A DNA stretch of 64,000 nucleotides. Source: Epiperipatus broadwayi. Lineage: Eukaryota; Onychophora; Udeonychophora; Euonychophora; Peripatidae. The position numbers and the translations under genes are program-made. Each line of letters opens with the position of its first letter. The first letter of the stretch is position 1. The DNA lies in contig JAQFVV010013088.1 in the NCBI GenBank assembly GCA_028023455.1, positions 186,001 through 250,000 of the forward strand, written 5' to 3'. The notes beneath the pieces were generated by a model. The model was not told the origin of the DNA and made no database searches. It saw nothing but the letters and a program-made list of their open reading frames with translations. This document shows positions 1 through 11,242 of the stretch, piece after piece.

Positions 1-419
1 TGGCACCTTGTACAGAACTATATAAACATCAGCTGACTTTACAATCACAGTGGTTTATTTGCACAATATAAAGTAAAAGACCATAGGAAAAAAACTGACT
101 TTATACTAACTTTGATAGGTGAGAATGCTCAATTTTACAAACAAACATATCTGGAATCTTGTTTATATTTATATTACTTTAATTAAAAACATTTTCCCAA
201 AAACTTCAATTTGTTTTTCTAAGACTTTAATTAAAAATTAGAATCTTTTATCCGTCTGACTTAATTCTAGCTTTTTTACTTTTGCCAATCTTAAATAACA
301 TTAATTGGAGGAATTTATAAACTTGATATAAAACTATAATCTGATTTAATATAATATATCATATACTTCACAATTTACACTTCACAATGCACTTTTAAAA
401 TATGATTTATTTTATCTCC
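1..419. other. AT-rich sequence, no gene seen
   Basis: I see no coding exon, RNA gene or recognisable repeat here. The sequence between 465 and 1560 is likewise plain AT-rich DNA; the short open frame at 543-740 has no family resemblance. Confidence 0.5.
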
Positions 420-464
420 TCTTGCCTACAGTTTCAACTGCCCAGCAGTCATCATCAGAGCTCT
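420..464 (-). ncRNA. hammerhead ribozyme motif, family 4
   Basis: On the minus strand the core CTGATGA (complement of 452-458) is followed by a 5-bp helix II (ACTGC pairing with GCAGT, loop TGG), then GAAA (complement of 432-435) and CTGTA. Helix III would be only A-U and C-G around one U, giving a GUA cleavage triplet with the cut predicted between 427 and 426. Helix I is short, about three pairs. So small a helix III usually implies cleavage as a dimer. No second arm of the element was found nearby. All core bases are intact; activity is inferred. Confidence 0.65.
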
Positions 465-1566
465 TATAAATCTCACCTTTTCTACACCTCTAACCAAAAT
501 AATCTGATTTGTTATCATTTGAGAAAAACTTTTTTAGGCTGAATGTTAAAATTGAAACTAAATTTATTTTTCTTAATTAAAACTAAAACTACACATGTGC
601 AGAAGTGTATATCCATTCAGCAAAATGGATATCAATCTAGGATCACTACCAGATTATCAACAAGGTATATCCATTTTTTTGCATTACAAATGAATATTTC
701 TTCCAATGATCTTAAAAAAAAATTCGAAACTTTTTTCTAAAAATTTTTCCAAAATGGTGGCCATTTTGTAGATTGGTGATGTCAATGGATAATGGCCTCA
801 TTAAAGCTATGTCAAATGAAAGTAAAATGGCAGTAATGATACTAAAAATATACAATATGGAAAATCTTGTTAAGAGCTATTTATGCTCATTGTATAACAT
901 TTGTAGTACACAACCATATGCCTGCATCACATGAAAATTTTCATTTATGACTTCAAGTTACTCTAAAAACAGCAATTTTTATGTTATTGTAGAAAACTTA
1001 TGGTCATTTTAAAGCTTAAAATGTACCAGCTGATGCTGCCATCTCTAGAATTGTTACAAGTAAAAAATCAATATTATTTAAATTTAAAGCTATAACAATA
1101 GGAAAAGGTGGACTTTCCAAAATGCTGATTGGTTATTTCTCATTTTTAACAAAAGGGAGAGCTTGTTAACAATTTTGACAGGTCTAAGTTCTTTGTTTTG
1201 ATTTTCAAAACAAAAATGTATATTTTAGAGTATTTTATTCATATTTTCTTACATATTATAAATTATTTTAATAAAATATCCTGAAAATATAATTATTTTA
1301 GAAGAATAGTTAAGATTTTAGTAAAAATTATTTACTTTTACAAGAATGTAAATTGAGAAGGAAATCAATGACATACATTGCATTTTCTAATAGGTTAAAT
1401 ATGTTCATTTTAGGTTTTCCACTATAGATTATTTTTATAATTCTAAACAGAAATTTATTTTTTAAAAAACTTTCATTCACTTTCATAATCTGACAAATTA
1501 TTAATTTGCTTTTTACAAACAAAACTACAATGAATATAAATAATATTTATTTTACAAAGTGCAAAC

Positions 1567-1650
1567 AGTATTGAAATTAAATTGATAGGCTGTAAACCTC
1601 TCATGCTTATTACTATTCAACAGCCAATCAGATCGTAAATACAAGACAGA
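1567..1650 (+). repeat. dispersed repeat, direct partner of palindrome at 1897-2024
   Basis: This stretch repeats, with a few changes, the left arm of the palindrome that begins about 330 bases downstream, including the shared piece around CTTATTACTATTCAACAG. It is probably an old copy of the same small element. There is no coding potential. Confidence 0.6.
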
Positions 1651-1896
1651 GAATTTAACAAGAAGAGGGTGATCGATTCTCCTCTAAACTTGTATTTCTA
1701 TACATCTAAGACAGTCTGAAGTATTTAGATCTTAAAGCATGAAGCTTTAAATTTCTTCACATTTAACTCACTGAGTCTATATTACAAACATACAGCATGT
1801 AATCCTATGATTTAACTACACAGTAGTTTTTAGATGTTATAACTTGCAGTAACGTATGTAAATAATATTTATTTTACTTTACAAATCACAAACAGT

Positions 1897-2024
1897 ATTG
1901 AAATTAAATTGAGAAACTGCAAACCTCTCGCGCTTATTACTATTCAACAGTCAATTTACGATCTGATTGGCTGTTGAATAGTAATAAGCATGAGAGGTTT
2001 GCAGTCTCTCAATTTAATTTCAAT
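1897..2024. repeat. foldback palindrome, 58-base arms
   Basis: The left arm 1897-1954 is the near-perfect reverse complement of 1967-2024, with a 12-base spacer. Such a sequence can form a cruciform or RNA hairpin and is most simply a MITE-like or foldback copy. No hammerhead core is visible inside it. Confidence 0.8.
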
Positions 2025-2029
2025 GAATA

Positions 2030-3150
2030 TAATATTAAAAGACAAATATATTTTTACTGCTGATTCTGTAATTGACCAATCAAAAGTTTAGAACTTTAAT
2101 TCACTAGGCCAATAGGAATTTGTACCAGTTTAAATGTTAAATAAAATTAAGTCACATGATGTATGACTTCATTTCCTTGCAAATACGGTACAGAGTTTAT
2201 TCAATACAATATATAATATTATGTTTGAACCACATATTTAAAATATTATTACAGTAATGTATTTTATCTGATTTTCATCCATTGTTCTTGCAAGATATTC
2301 ACACACTTTTATTATGACATATCTAAAGTAAAAAAGATTTTTATTATTGATTACAAAAGCAAAAACATATCAGTTCCATACATGCAATAAATAATCAAAA
2401 ATATACGTTGATTATATATAACAATAAAATCTTATTTATTTGTGTGTTATTACTAACAAGTCGTTTGTATTTGAAAGTTTAAATAAAGTTTAAATTTTTT
2501 TATAGATTTATTGATAAATGATGGAAATAGTCCAACATATCACATCTAATATACCACCATAACATACCTTCAAGCAAATAAAGTATTAATATTAAATTTT
2601 AAAATGTGTACATTAGCTGAAATATATTCATTCATTCAATATTATAGATTAAAATTCTTGTGAACATTATTTTGCTTGTGACAATAAATGCCATATACTT
2701 ATAGATATCTGAATAGAAATCACCATAAACACATATCTAAAAAAAGTTAGTTTCCAGCTTTTAATTAATAAAAATATATTTATTTTACCAACACAATGGT
2801 TTTTTCTTTCTTAGATTCGTAAAAATAAATCAGTGAAATTATTTTTTAGTTTGGGATAAAAAATAATTTATTAAAATTTTTCTTAATTTTTTTTTGGTCA
2901 TAAAAATATGACAGTAATTAAATTTTGTTGTATATGTAAAAGCAAATTTTTCTTTCCTATTTATACAAATCATGAACTTTTAAAATCAAATTAACTGTTG
3001 ACAAATACTATTGGTTTGTGATATTGCTAAAAATATTCATGTCTTAATTTCATACAATTTTATAAATTAAACATGTGTTCACCTTACCTTTCTATTTATT
3101 GTAAACAATGCTTGTAGTAAATAAAATCAAATTTATTTTATTATAATATC
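2030..3150. other. AT-rich intergenic or intronic sequence
   Basis: No gene is seen. The part at about 2440-2545 resembles 10880-10995 and, inverted, 9955-10075, so it is a dispersed repeat of unknown type. The rest shows only AT-rich low-complexity sequence. Confidence 0.45.
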
Positions 3151-3154
3151 ATCA

Positions 3155-3415
3155 TTTATGCCACCTGGATAGCAGATGTCACAACAAGTTTACCATTCCT
3201 CATCCCAAGCCTGAAGACATATCCATTTCTAAGCTGAAGGAATTTCACCATAAGGACAGAATCATTTCATCCAGATTTTTATTTGACAACACATGGAGCC
3301 TGATTAAGCTGGATTAAGCAACACCAGCAAGCAAATCAGACTATCTGGTTGCCCGAGCAACATGGATAACTTTTATTTTATTTACAATTGTATCATCCTT
3401 ACATATGTTTTTCCA
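3155..3415 (+). other. GC-richer island with a short open frame
   Basis: This block is visibly richer in G and C than its surroundings and carries an open stretch of about 50 codons ending in TAA near 3320, followed by AATAAA-like sequence near 3413. I do not recognise the product. It could be the 3' end of an old transposon or a retrocopied gene fragment. Beyond it, 3416-4340 is AT-rich with no gene seen. Confidence 0.3.
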
Positions 3416-4343
3416 ATAAAGTTATGTATAAATAAATAACAGATCCCAGTTCAAAGCTATTCTAAATGAAAGACATTTTATTCCTTCATTTTTTTCTTGC
3501 AATTTATGGTTGTATATATTTTTATTTTTTATACTTATTACAAATAATCTTATAAAAAAATCAAATTTGGAATCCTAATTACATCATAAAATTATATTTT
3601 TTTTACAAGTAATAATACATACTGATGTAGTGATTGTATTACAAATTAATGTTGTAGCCATCGCTGATTAAATAACCAAAGCATTGATTATTAAATATTT
3701 ATTTAATATTAATTATTTGTATGCTTGTTTCTAGTTTTTAAATATTCGAAGACTTTATTTCTTTTTATAATTAGCCATACACCCATGCATGCACACACAC
3801 ACCAATTACTTATTGAAGATATTTCATAGTTATGAGACCGCTTATTAGATGATCCAGTTATATTTCTGAATTTTAAGATATGCACATCTTCTTGAAAGAT
3901 ATCATATAATTTATTTTATTGATTTTTTAGGGCATTAATTTTTTGAGTATTCTTAACTGAAGAAGGAATCTTTTTTAATACCTCTACGATTTCTTTCATA
4001 AAATATTTTGAATCATGGATTATGATTTGAAAATCTTTTGCAAATGATTACATTGCAGTATTGTACATATCTCACAAATTTGTTTATTGAATGTATATTT
4101 TCTGACAGTTTTAAATTAAAATCAGGATAAAATTTTAGTATTCACTGGCCAATTAAAAGAAATTTCTTTTTAACATTTGTGCTGCAGCTTGTTTTTTAAT
4201 AAGAGTTGGTGTTAACTCAATTCCACCATATTACAGTTAGTAAAAAAACACTGATTTGTTAATGATTTTAGAGTTTAAACAGAAATTGAGAGACAAAGCA
4301 ATGTTATCAATCAATATTGATGAATTACTGTTAGAAAATAAAT

Positions 4344-4530
4344 ATCTCTCCATACAGTAGTGCCACCCTGTGCTAAACAGATTAATCAATGGATGCCAGA
4401 AGGCTTGTGCATAAAATCCCTATCTAATGCCTACTCATCCCATATCCCCAGACTAGTTTCTGGCTTGTGCCTTGTTTATAAACAATTATGTGCTAGTATG
4501 AGATGGTGATCATGTGATGCTTAGTGGTTT
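4344..4530 (-). mobile_element. family 1 HHR element, truncated arm
   Basis: This is the minus-orientation arm of the family 1 repeat. It holds the GAAA and the palindromic helix III ACTAGT with a GTC triplet (complement of about 4451-4463), but the sequence switches to the outer tail before the CTGATGA half, so this copy has no complete ribozyme. The tail ending in TTAGTGGTTT near 4530 also ends the copies at 4.9 and 36.9 kb, which helps define the element. Confidence 0.75.
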
Positions 4531-4639
4531 AAAATAAATATCACATGACAATCAGATATCACATGACACCAGCTTACACATTACTATTCATTAGATAATT
4601 TATTGTATTCTTCCTACTTTATGCCATTCAATGTAAGCA

Positions 4640-4910
4640 CCATTATCTGACATCTATTAATTACCACACGATAATGCTGTCAGATCCAAGGCTACTCACT
4701 GATGAAGACCACAAGCCAGAAATTAGTCTGGGGGTGTTGGATGAGTAGGAACTAAATAGGGATTTTATGCACAAGTCTTCTGCCATCCATTGATTACTCT
4801 GGCTTGCACTGGGTGGCACTACTGTATGGAGAATTTTGCCTGTTTTAATAACACTTGGGAGCAAGCGTAAGCAATGGTGATGATGTGATGTTTAGTGGTT
4901 TAATACCAAT
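4640..4910 (+). mobile_element. family 1 HHR element copy
   Basis: Plus-orientation copy carrying the ribozyme at 4684-4743, followed by the body shared by all family 1 copies and the tail with GATGTTTAGTGGTTTA. It sits about 110 bases after the truncated minus arm at 4344-4530, so the pair forms a loose inverted arrangement. There is no open reading frame, so movement would depend on enzymes supplied in trans. Confidence 0.8.
4684..4743 (+). ncRNA. hammerhead ribozyme, family 1
   Basis: Core CTGATGA at 4699-4705 and GAAA at 4719-4722; cleavage triplet GTC at 4726-4728. Outer helix I pairs ATCCAA (4684-4689) with TTGGAT (4738-4743), and inner helix I pairs CTCA with TGGG, leaving an internal loop as in type I hammerheads with loop-loop contacts. 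Helix II has lost one pair (GAC opposite GCC) and helix III reads ATTAGT in place of the palindrome ACTAGT. The copy is recognisable and slightly decayed. Confidence 0.8.
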
Positions 4911-5082
4911 CCTGTCTAATAGGATAGTGGTGTCTATGGTTATTAAAGAACCAAAGACACCAAAATGTATGAGTACTGAACTGAGTTCAAACCTATATGA
5001 CTATATAAGCTAATGAGCTTGGATTGAAAATATTACTATGTTTTCAATTTTATTCTCATAGTTGTGTAGTTAAGTACAGATA

Positions 5083-5310
5083 AAATATGGCTGCTGGAGG
5101 GTTGCATTAGATCTTGAGATCTAAGTGCAGTGCTCTCAGACCCAAGGCTCCTCCCTGACAAAGGCCACAAGCCAGAAACTAGTCTGGGAATATTACATGA
5201 GTAGGCATTAGATAGGGATTTTATGCAAAGCTTTCTGACATTCATTGATTACTCTGGTTTGCACTGAATGGCACTACTGTGTGGAGAGTTTTCCGTTTTA
5301 ACATCTATTA
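5083..5310 (+). mobile_element. family 1 HHR element with damaged ribozyme
   Basis: Another plus-orientation copy. The ribozyme region 5140-5198 keeps helix II (GGC with GCC), GAAA and the palindromic ACTAGT plus GTC. The core reads CTGACAA at 5155-5161, which breaks the invariant CUGANGA, and the far side of helix I has also changed. It should not cleave. The sequence at 4911-5082 between this copy and the last has no gene. Confidence 0.75.
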
Positions 5311-5314
5311 ATTA

Positions 5315-6530
5315 CTAGAGCTTACACTAGATGGCATAAGAATAGTGAGAATAGAAGAATATGCTAATGAAAATAAATATATGCTTTTGAAAAATACTTT
5401 ATTGAAGTATACATATTATGAGATAATAGGTAGTAATTGAAAATATGCATTTGGCAGTTTACATCCTCCATTATAATAAAAGAAACATGCTCGATTGGTA
5501 GTATTATGTTTAGTTAATTATATTCTCCAATTCCCCCCCCCCCCCAGGATGAATAACATATACAAACAAGAATTTTATATTCAGAAATATGATTATATAT
5601 GTTTCTAATGTTTCAAATATTGTTACTGACCAGATTTTTTTTTTTATTCAGGTCAATTATTTAAGGGAAAAAATAGTATACCAACAGTCAAATAGCACTT
5701 TAAATATGCTTGTATTGGCACTATGATTGAATTTTGTCACAATAATTACTAAAAATGTGAAAGGTACAAAGAACTGATGAATTTATGAACTTCAGGCCAG
5801 TCATCTAGCCCTCCCCCATTACATTAAAATTTGTCAATCTTATATATTTATTGGCCTTGGTGTGTAGGAGATTGTCATTCATGCTCTTTTATAGTTATGT
5901 TGTTTCATCATTGCGGTTGCTAGTATCTTTCCTTCCTTATTTTCATCCTTTGTCTCATCAGCTAGATTGCAGAATTCTTTTGCTTTTTATTTTAATGTCT
6001 TGTCTTCTTTTTTTATAGAGTGATTTTTCCTCTTTCCCAAAGGATAGTTTCAACGGTAACATATTTGATCTGCTAAAAGTTTGCTAATTACTTTCACTTT
6101 AATTGTATTATATAAGTAGGTGGGTTGATATTTTGAAATCTTTTAATTTTTTTATTTGTTATAACTTAGTGTTAAACTTGTTATCATCACATTGCGTTAA
6201 CTCTTCTGTACTTCCACCATATCCTAATACCATTTCATCACTGTTTTCAATGTGACTCTATATTGATACTTCCTTTAGTCACAACTTGACACTGTGACAG
6301 GTTAAGAGGCATAGAGCAACAATGATCAGTTCTATTAAGGTGATCACAAGTACAATATTACTTATAAGACATTTGGATGCAATGTATCCTGATCTGCAGC
6401 AGTTGAAACATTTAAGTAGTCTTTCTTTGGTGCACACTCTGCAAGCAAGCCATTAATCATGAATTTGTATGGTATGTCCTCAGTTGCTTTACAATTCACT
6501 AAAAACCATTTCTTTATTTTGCTGTAATAT
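5315..6530. other. AT-rich sequence, no gene; poly-C run
   Basis: No exon or recognised repeat is seen apart from a homopolymer C run at about 5533-5546, an odd feature in such AT-rich DNA and a likely point of sequencing error or length variation. Confidence 0.45.
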
Positions 6531-6609
6531 TTTATATAAATACAATTTGTACATCTTACTTCAAACACTTTATAGCAAATTTTTTATTGTATATATATAT
6601 ATATATACA

Positions 6610-6825
6610 CTAAGCATCACATGATCACTATCTCATACTAGCACATAATTGTTATTAAACAATTCAAAACAAAGCAAAACTCTCCATACAGTAGTGCCAT
6701 CTGGGGATATTGGATGAGTAGGCACTAGATAGGGATTTTATGCACAAGTCTTCTGGCATCCATTGATTGCTCTTGTTAGCACAAGATGGCACTATTGCAT
6801 GGAGAGTTTTGCTTTGTTTTGAATT

Positions 6826-6830
<5 letters not shown>
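6610..6830 (+). mobile_element. family 1 foldback joined at HHR cleavage site
   Basis: Inverted arms 6657-6701 and about 6788-6830 flank a plus-orientation body. The left arm switches directly to TGGGGATATTGG at 6702, the base just after the predicted hammerhead cut (GTC before TGGG) in intact copies. The ribozyme itself is absent. This is what copying of a self-cleaved RNA would leave. Confidence 0.75.
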
Positions 6831-6876
<46 letters not shown>

Positions 6877-6889
6877 AAATCTGTTATTT

Positions 6890-6925
6890 AGAATGTCTTG
6901 AAGTCTTCTTCAGAGCCATTATTTA
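6890..6925 (-). ncRNA. decayed hammerhead motif, family 4
   Basis: The complement of 6907-6913 reads CTGAAGA, but the following hairpin is shortened and GAAA is missing. It is the inverted partner of the motif at 6962-7000 and is inactive as written. Confidence 0.4.
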
Positions 6926-6961
6926 AGTTCCTAAATCTTTTTATGAAAGTAAAATTATAGT

Positions 6962-7000
6962 GGCTCTGAGGAAGACTACAGGATAGTTGAAATGTCAGAT
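6962..7000 (+). ncRNA. hammerhead ribozyme motif, family 4
   Basis: Core CTGAGGA (6966-6972, allowed by CUGANGA), helix II GACTA (6974-6978) with TAGTT (6984-6988) around CAGGA, GAAA at 6989-6992 and a GTC triplet at 6994-6996. Helix III is a single A-U pair and helix I is poor. The core is intact but the helices are weak; dimer cleavage would be needed. Confidence 0.55.
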
Positions 7001-7067
7001 TGTGTGTATGTATATATAATAAAAACTTTTTTGCTTTAAAGTGTTTGAAGTCAGGTGTACAAACTGC

Positions 7068-7208
<141 letters not shown>

Positions 7209-7209
7209 T

Positions 7210-8455
7210 CCATTTTTAAAATAAAAATCAAACCGTTTGTTTGTATACTTTATTTTAATAACTGTATGTTTAATTCAAAGGCCATTGCAATATTTTGTAT
7301 TGCTTTGGAAAAGGTTTGTTGAGAAAACTGCACAGATGTATCAGTTACTTTTTGAGAAATCATAGAATTTGAACCTTTTGAAAGTAAGTAAATTTTATTC
7401 CCATTTAATGTTTAAATAAGATTTTCTGCTTTATTTTACGTTTTTATTAAATATACGATCATTAAAAAAGTTTTTAGAGAGTAAAAAAAAAAACATAGTA
7501 GATTCTACTTATTAATTGGATCTACTTTTATCTAAAACTCAGTATAACCTGAATTCAAAGAAAGAACAAATAAAAATTCTTCAAATGATAGAATAAATAA
7601 TAGAAAATATTGATATTTCAGAAATAATGTTATTAAATGCTTTACATCAATAGTTATTTAGTTTTGCAAATATGTTCTCATTAATTTGAGAATAATTTAA
7701 TTTGGGGGGTGGATTTAACCAAGTGTGGCTAATCTGACAGTATTAATTAGCTTTTTTTTTTTATTTATAAATCATTTTATTATCATGAAAAGCTGTTTTC
7801 AAGAATTAATTCTTAATGTTTTTAGATGTTCCCCAAGTTTTAGTTATGACTTTTCACTGTTTATAATCAATTCTGATGTGGATATAGGTACTACTTTTGT
7901 CTTCAGTATCTATAACATCTTTCTTTTCTCTTCTATGTTACTAATATCTCCACAAAATTAGTGTTTCATTAATTTTGTTTTGGTAATAAATACTTTTAAT
8001 GTATATAAAATTTCCTACATATATAGTGAATGGAGTCATGGCATCCATTATATTTTGTCCCAAAACCATTTCCATACATGATACATTGTGTAATATCTCA
8101 CATTTTGTTGATAGACTTTGAATAGAATGGAATATGTATCACTTATGAAACTGCAGGTGAACATTATTTTTCAACATGCACATATATATAACACAGATGC
8201 TTTTTATATATATAGTATGCATATATAAATTAAGATTATAGTACAAACAAAATTTTAAAAAATTAATAATAATATAGGTATTTATAATAAATTGATAGGA
8301 CACATTTCCATATATTTTACTGAATCTGTGTTCACTTATTTATTCACTGAAACAATAAAAATAAGGAAAAAAGCTTTCTATACTATATTTTTTTAAAAAG
8401 CAAAATATCTGAATTTTAATGCATTTAAATATGCTATAAGCAATATTCTATTTTT
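7210..8455. other. AT-rich sequence, no gene seen
   Basis: The open frame at 7725-7961 has no family resemblance. No structured RNA or repeat was recognised. Confidence 0.4.
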
Positions 8456-8543
8456 TTTCCCAATAACCTTTTTCACAATTGTCAACCATCATGCTACCTC
8501 ATACCACTGATACACATGATCATACACATATTGAAAAGATAAA

Positions 8544-8600
8544 TAATCACCAATAAATGTATTTTGTGCTAAATCAGCACTCATCAGTTGGTCCAGATTA
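8544..8600 (-). ncRNA. family 2 hammerhead, core mutated
   Basis: CTGATGA and the helix II hairpin GTGCT...AGCAC are recognisable, and both helix I strands (TAATC/GATTA, ACCAA/TTGGT) survive. The GAAA has become AAAA and helix III is no longer palindromic, so this copy should be inactive. Confidence 0.6.
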
Positions 8601-9098
8601 TCATCTCCACATATATATATACAATCAAAGCTCAAGCTTATATTAAGATAGCCAACCTTCATAATTTAATGGACAGGCTTTGAACTACTCCACTCCACAA
8701 CTCTTCAGCTATCTATTTTCTTGAAAATATGATGATAGAATACTCAAAGCTCACCTAAGTGCCAACCTTCTCCTCCTACCCATGTTGGTCCACAAGTTAC
8801 TCTGACCTTCCATGTACAGGACATAGTACATTTATATACATATATAAGGAATGGGCAGACCTTAAAGCACTATATTTGAAATATAAATTTTTTTCTTCTA
8901 CAGAACAGGTTTTTTCATATCTGCACTTACATAGGTAATATATAGGGGGTTTGAACTCAGACTTTCACATGGCCCTTAATTATCATGCTATCTTATACTG
9001 CTGATACACTTGATCACACACATGCCTGACCATTAAAGTATGAAGATTGGCTATCTTAATATAAGCTGAGCTTTGATTGTATATATGTGTGGAGATGA

Positions 9099-9147
9099 TA
9101 ATCTGGACCAACTGTGGTTTAGCACGAAATACATATATTGGTGATTA
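9099..9147 (+). ncRNA. family 2 hammerhead, internal deletion
   Basis: Helix I, GAAA and the 3' half are intact, but eight or nine bases covering ATGA of the core and the first strand of helix II are missing compared with 26239-26295. Inactive remnant. Confidence 0.6.
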
Positions 9148-9299
9148 TTTATCTTTTCAACATGTATGTGATCAAGTATATTAGCAATATGAGATAGCAT
9201 GATGGTTGCGGATCATATGGAAGTCTGAGTTCAAACCCCCTATATATTACATACATAAGTGCAGATATGAAAAAGCCTGTTCTGTAGAAAAAAAAATCA

Positions 9300-9950
9300 T
9301 ATTTCAATAAACTTTTTGTACAACTTTTAACATTAAACTTAGAAAACATTTTATAACATGAAATACTGTGTGTCAAATTCAAAAATAATAAGAAAGGAAG
9401 AATAAAATTTATATTTTTTCGACAAAAACTGAATTTTTATTATTATTAAAGACATGATCATGTTCTATGCTCTGAGATGAAAAAAGGGCTACTGACGTAT
9501 CATAAAATTTATTTAGAAGATTTTAAAAAATATGATTGCATATAGTGCTCAGAGAGAAAAAAATAACTGCTTGTGTATTATAAAATTTATTAGATTTGTT
9601 AATTTTAATGATTTTATTTTTAATGCTTGGATATTTTAAACAATGTTTTTGGAAGAGGATTAAAGATAATAAAAATTATATAAACTTTTAATTAATAACA
9701 ATTGCTCTTTTATGAAGTCTAGCAAAATTTGGAAAAGTTAATTCCTTTCATAGGTAAAGAGTGGAAAGTAATAATAATTGTAAGTGAAAAAAGAGATCTA
9801 CATTTAATATGCATACATAGATTAGACATTATTTTAAATTCATTAGTGATATGTACAATTCCAGTTTTACAAGAAATATTTTGGAGATTAAAATAAGAAA
9901 CTGATGGAATAAATTATTTTCCTGCAGTTTGTGATGATAGTGTTTTAGAT
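9300..9950. other. AT-rich sequence, no gene seen
   Basis: Nothing recognised. From 9955 to 10075 there is an inverted copy of the dispersed repeat found at 2440-2545 and 10880-10995, which flanks the next family 1 element. Confidence 0.4.
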
Positions 9951-10093
9951 TTGATAACATGTTGAATTATTTCACCTACCATTAAATGTTTGAATGTGTA
10001 GGAAATTTTAAACTTTATTTAAACTTTTCAAATACAAACAGCTGTAAGTAATAATACACAAAGACAACACAAGTTAGTAGATTAACATCAAGT

Positions 10094-10435
10094 GTTATCA
10101 AAACAGGCAAAACTCTCCACACAGCAATGCCACTCAGTGCAAGCCAAAGTAATCAATGGATGCCAGAAGGCTTGTGCATAAAATTCCCATCTAGTGCCTA
10201 CTCATCCAATATCCCCAGACTAGTTTTCTGGCTTGTAGCCTTCATCAGAGGGGAGCCTTGGATCTGAGAGCACTGCACCTAGATCTTAGGAGTCTGGGAA
10301 TATTGGATGAGTAGGCACTAGATGGGGATTTTATGCACAAGCCTTCTGGCATCCATTGATTATTCTGACTTGCACTGAATGGACATATGTATAGAGACTT
10401 TTGCCTGTTTTGATAACAGTTAAGAGCAAGCAAAT
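10094..10435. mobile_element. family 1 HHR foldback element, near complete
   Basis: Inverted arms begin with GTTATCAAAACAGGCAAAAC at 10094 and end with its complement at 10418. The left arm runs in minus orientation through a full ribozyme (10204-10263) and on to about 10291. The right arm then starts at or just before TGGGAATATTGG (10295), again the predicted cleavage position. This copy shows best how the foldback is built: ribozyme and leader in the middle, cleaved-monomer arms outside. Confidence 0.8.
10204..10263 (-). ncRNA. hammerhead ribozyme, family 1
   Basis: Minus strand: CTGATGA (complement of 10242-10248), helix II GGC with GCC around a five-base loop (one base changed from the commonest form), GAAA (10225-10228) with one extra A, palindromic ACTAGT, and GTC (10218-10220). 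ATCCAA pairs with TTGGAT at the ends. The extra A before helix III may lower activity; otherwise the fold is complete. Confidence 0.8.
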
Positions 10436-10499
10436 AGTGATCATGTAATGTTTATTAACATTTCAAGTGGTATGATTCTCCATTCTTTTTTAGGTGTTG

Positions 10500-10700
10500 A
10501 TGGCATAGCCAGTAACAGTGCTATCATAAGCGTTAAACTTATACCTTTGTATTCTTGAATAGTGAATTTTAAGAAAAAGCTCTAACCAATTTAGCCTTTG
10601 GTGAATAGCTCACTTGGTTAGAGCACTACCTTAATATTAGGTATTCAAGAATCTAAGGGTATAAGTTCAAGTTCTACGCTAGCATTGTCACTGGTCATGC
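10500..10700. repeat. tRNA-derived SINE, inverted dimer
   Basis: At 10600-10682 the plus strand has a tRNA-like head: an A box (TAGCTCACTTGG), an anticodon-like stem-loop (TACCT/AGGTA) and a B box resembling GTTCAAGTTC. The preceding 10500-10590 is an inverted copy of the same sequence. Base 33 of the anticodon loop is not T and the arms are imperfect, so this is a SINE relic and not a working tRNA gene. Confidence 0.6.
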
Positions 10701-10770
10701 CAGCAACACCCCCAAAAAAGTGGAAAATAATATCCCTCAAAATGTTGTGAAATCTACTAACTTGAATTAA

Positions 10771-10875
10771 CTTTTTTTCCCATATGTCATAGTATCTGCT
10801 GGGAGGCGAACCCGCAAAACCGTCTGCAACCAACTGCTTGCTTTGCGCTGATCGCTCGGCTAACAATGCTTGACA
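10771..10875 (-). repeat. tRNA-derived SINE
   Basis: Read on the minus strand, the unit starts with GTCAAGCATTGTTAGC, has an A-box-like TTAGCCGAGCGATCAG, a B box GGGTTCGCCTCCC, then a conserved tail TATGACATATGGGAAAAAAA. Related copies lie at 20760, 49962 and 59498. It should be transcribed by RNA polymerase III and moved by LINE enzymes. Confidence 0.75.
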
Positions 10876-10879
10876 ACTT

Positions 10880-10989
10880 TGTGTATTATTACTAACAATT
10901 GTTTATATTTGAAAATTTATACAGTTTAAAATTTTCTAGACATTCAATATTTAATGATAGATTATAGAAATAATCTAACATATCACATC
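10880..10989. repeat. dispersed AT-rich repeat
   Basis: Similar to 2440-2545 in the same orientation and to 9955-10075 inverted. It lies on either side of the family 1 and SINE insertions near 10.1-10.9 kb. Its class is unknown. Confidence 0.5.
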
Positions 10990-11242
10990 TAAGGAAGTAC
11001 AAGTAAATGGAGATTATTTAAGTCACTTTGATTTTGCAAATGATGTAGTTACCCTCGAAGATAATGTTTCACAATTTCAGGAAATATTGCAAGAATATCA
11101 GATGAAAGTAAGAAAGTAGGACAAAAGATAAATATTAAAACGATGAAGTCATGAGCAATAAATTTACCCAGAAGAAGAAAACATTGATCATGACTTAGAA
11201 GTTAATAGCTATAAATACTTTAGTTAAACTATTAATAAATTA
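10990..11242 (+). pseudogene. RTE-type LINE reverse transcriptase fragment, 5' part
   Basis: The plus-strand translation reads like the palm region of an RTE-type LINE reverse transcriptase: a strand ending in SHFDFANDVVTL, where active enzymes have FADD, followed by the QEILQEYQ helix and a KINIKT stretch. The second catalytic Asp pair is broken (FAND) and stops follow, so it is dead. The LINE is interrupted by the foldback at 11243-11676 and resumes after it. Confidence 0.65.

Larger units (their letters stand above)
8462..9300. mobile_element. family 2 HHR foldback element
   Basis: A minus-orientation arm (8462-8760) and a plus-orientation arm (about 8940-9300) of the family 2 repeat face each other. 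Each arm has a tRNA-like or B-box-like segment near GTTCAAACCCCC, the ribozyme region, and a body ending in the piece with TTTAATGGACAGGC. There are no long open frames. Both ribozymes are damaged (see 8544-8600 and 9099-9147). Confidence 0.7.

Noticed and set aside
10600-10682. Functional tRNA gene
   Set aside because: The anticodon loop lacks T at position 33, stems are imperfect, and an inverted copy adjoins it; it is a SINE head.
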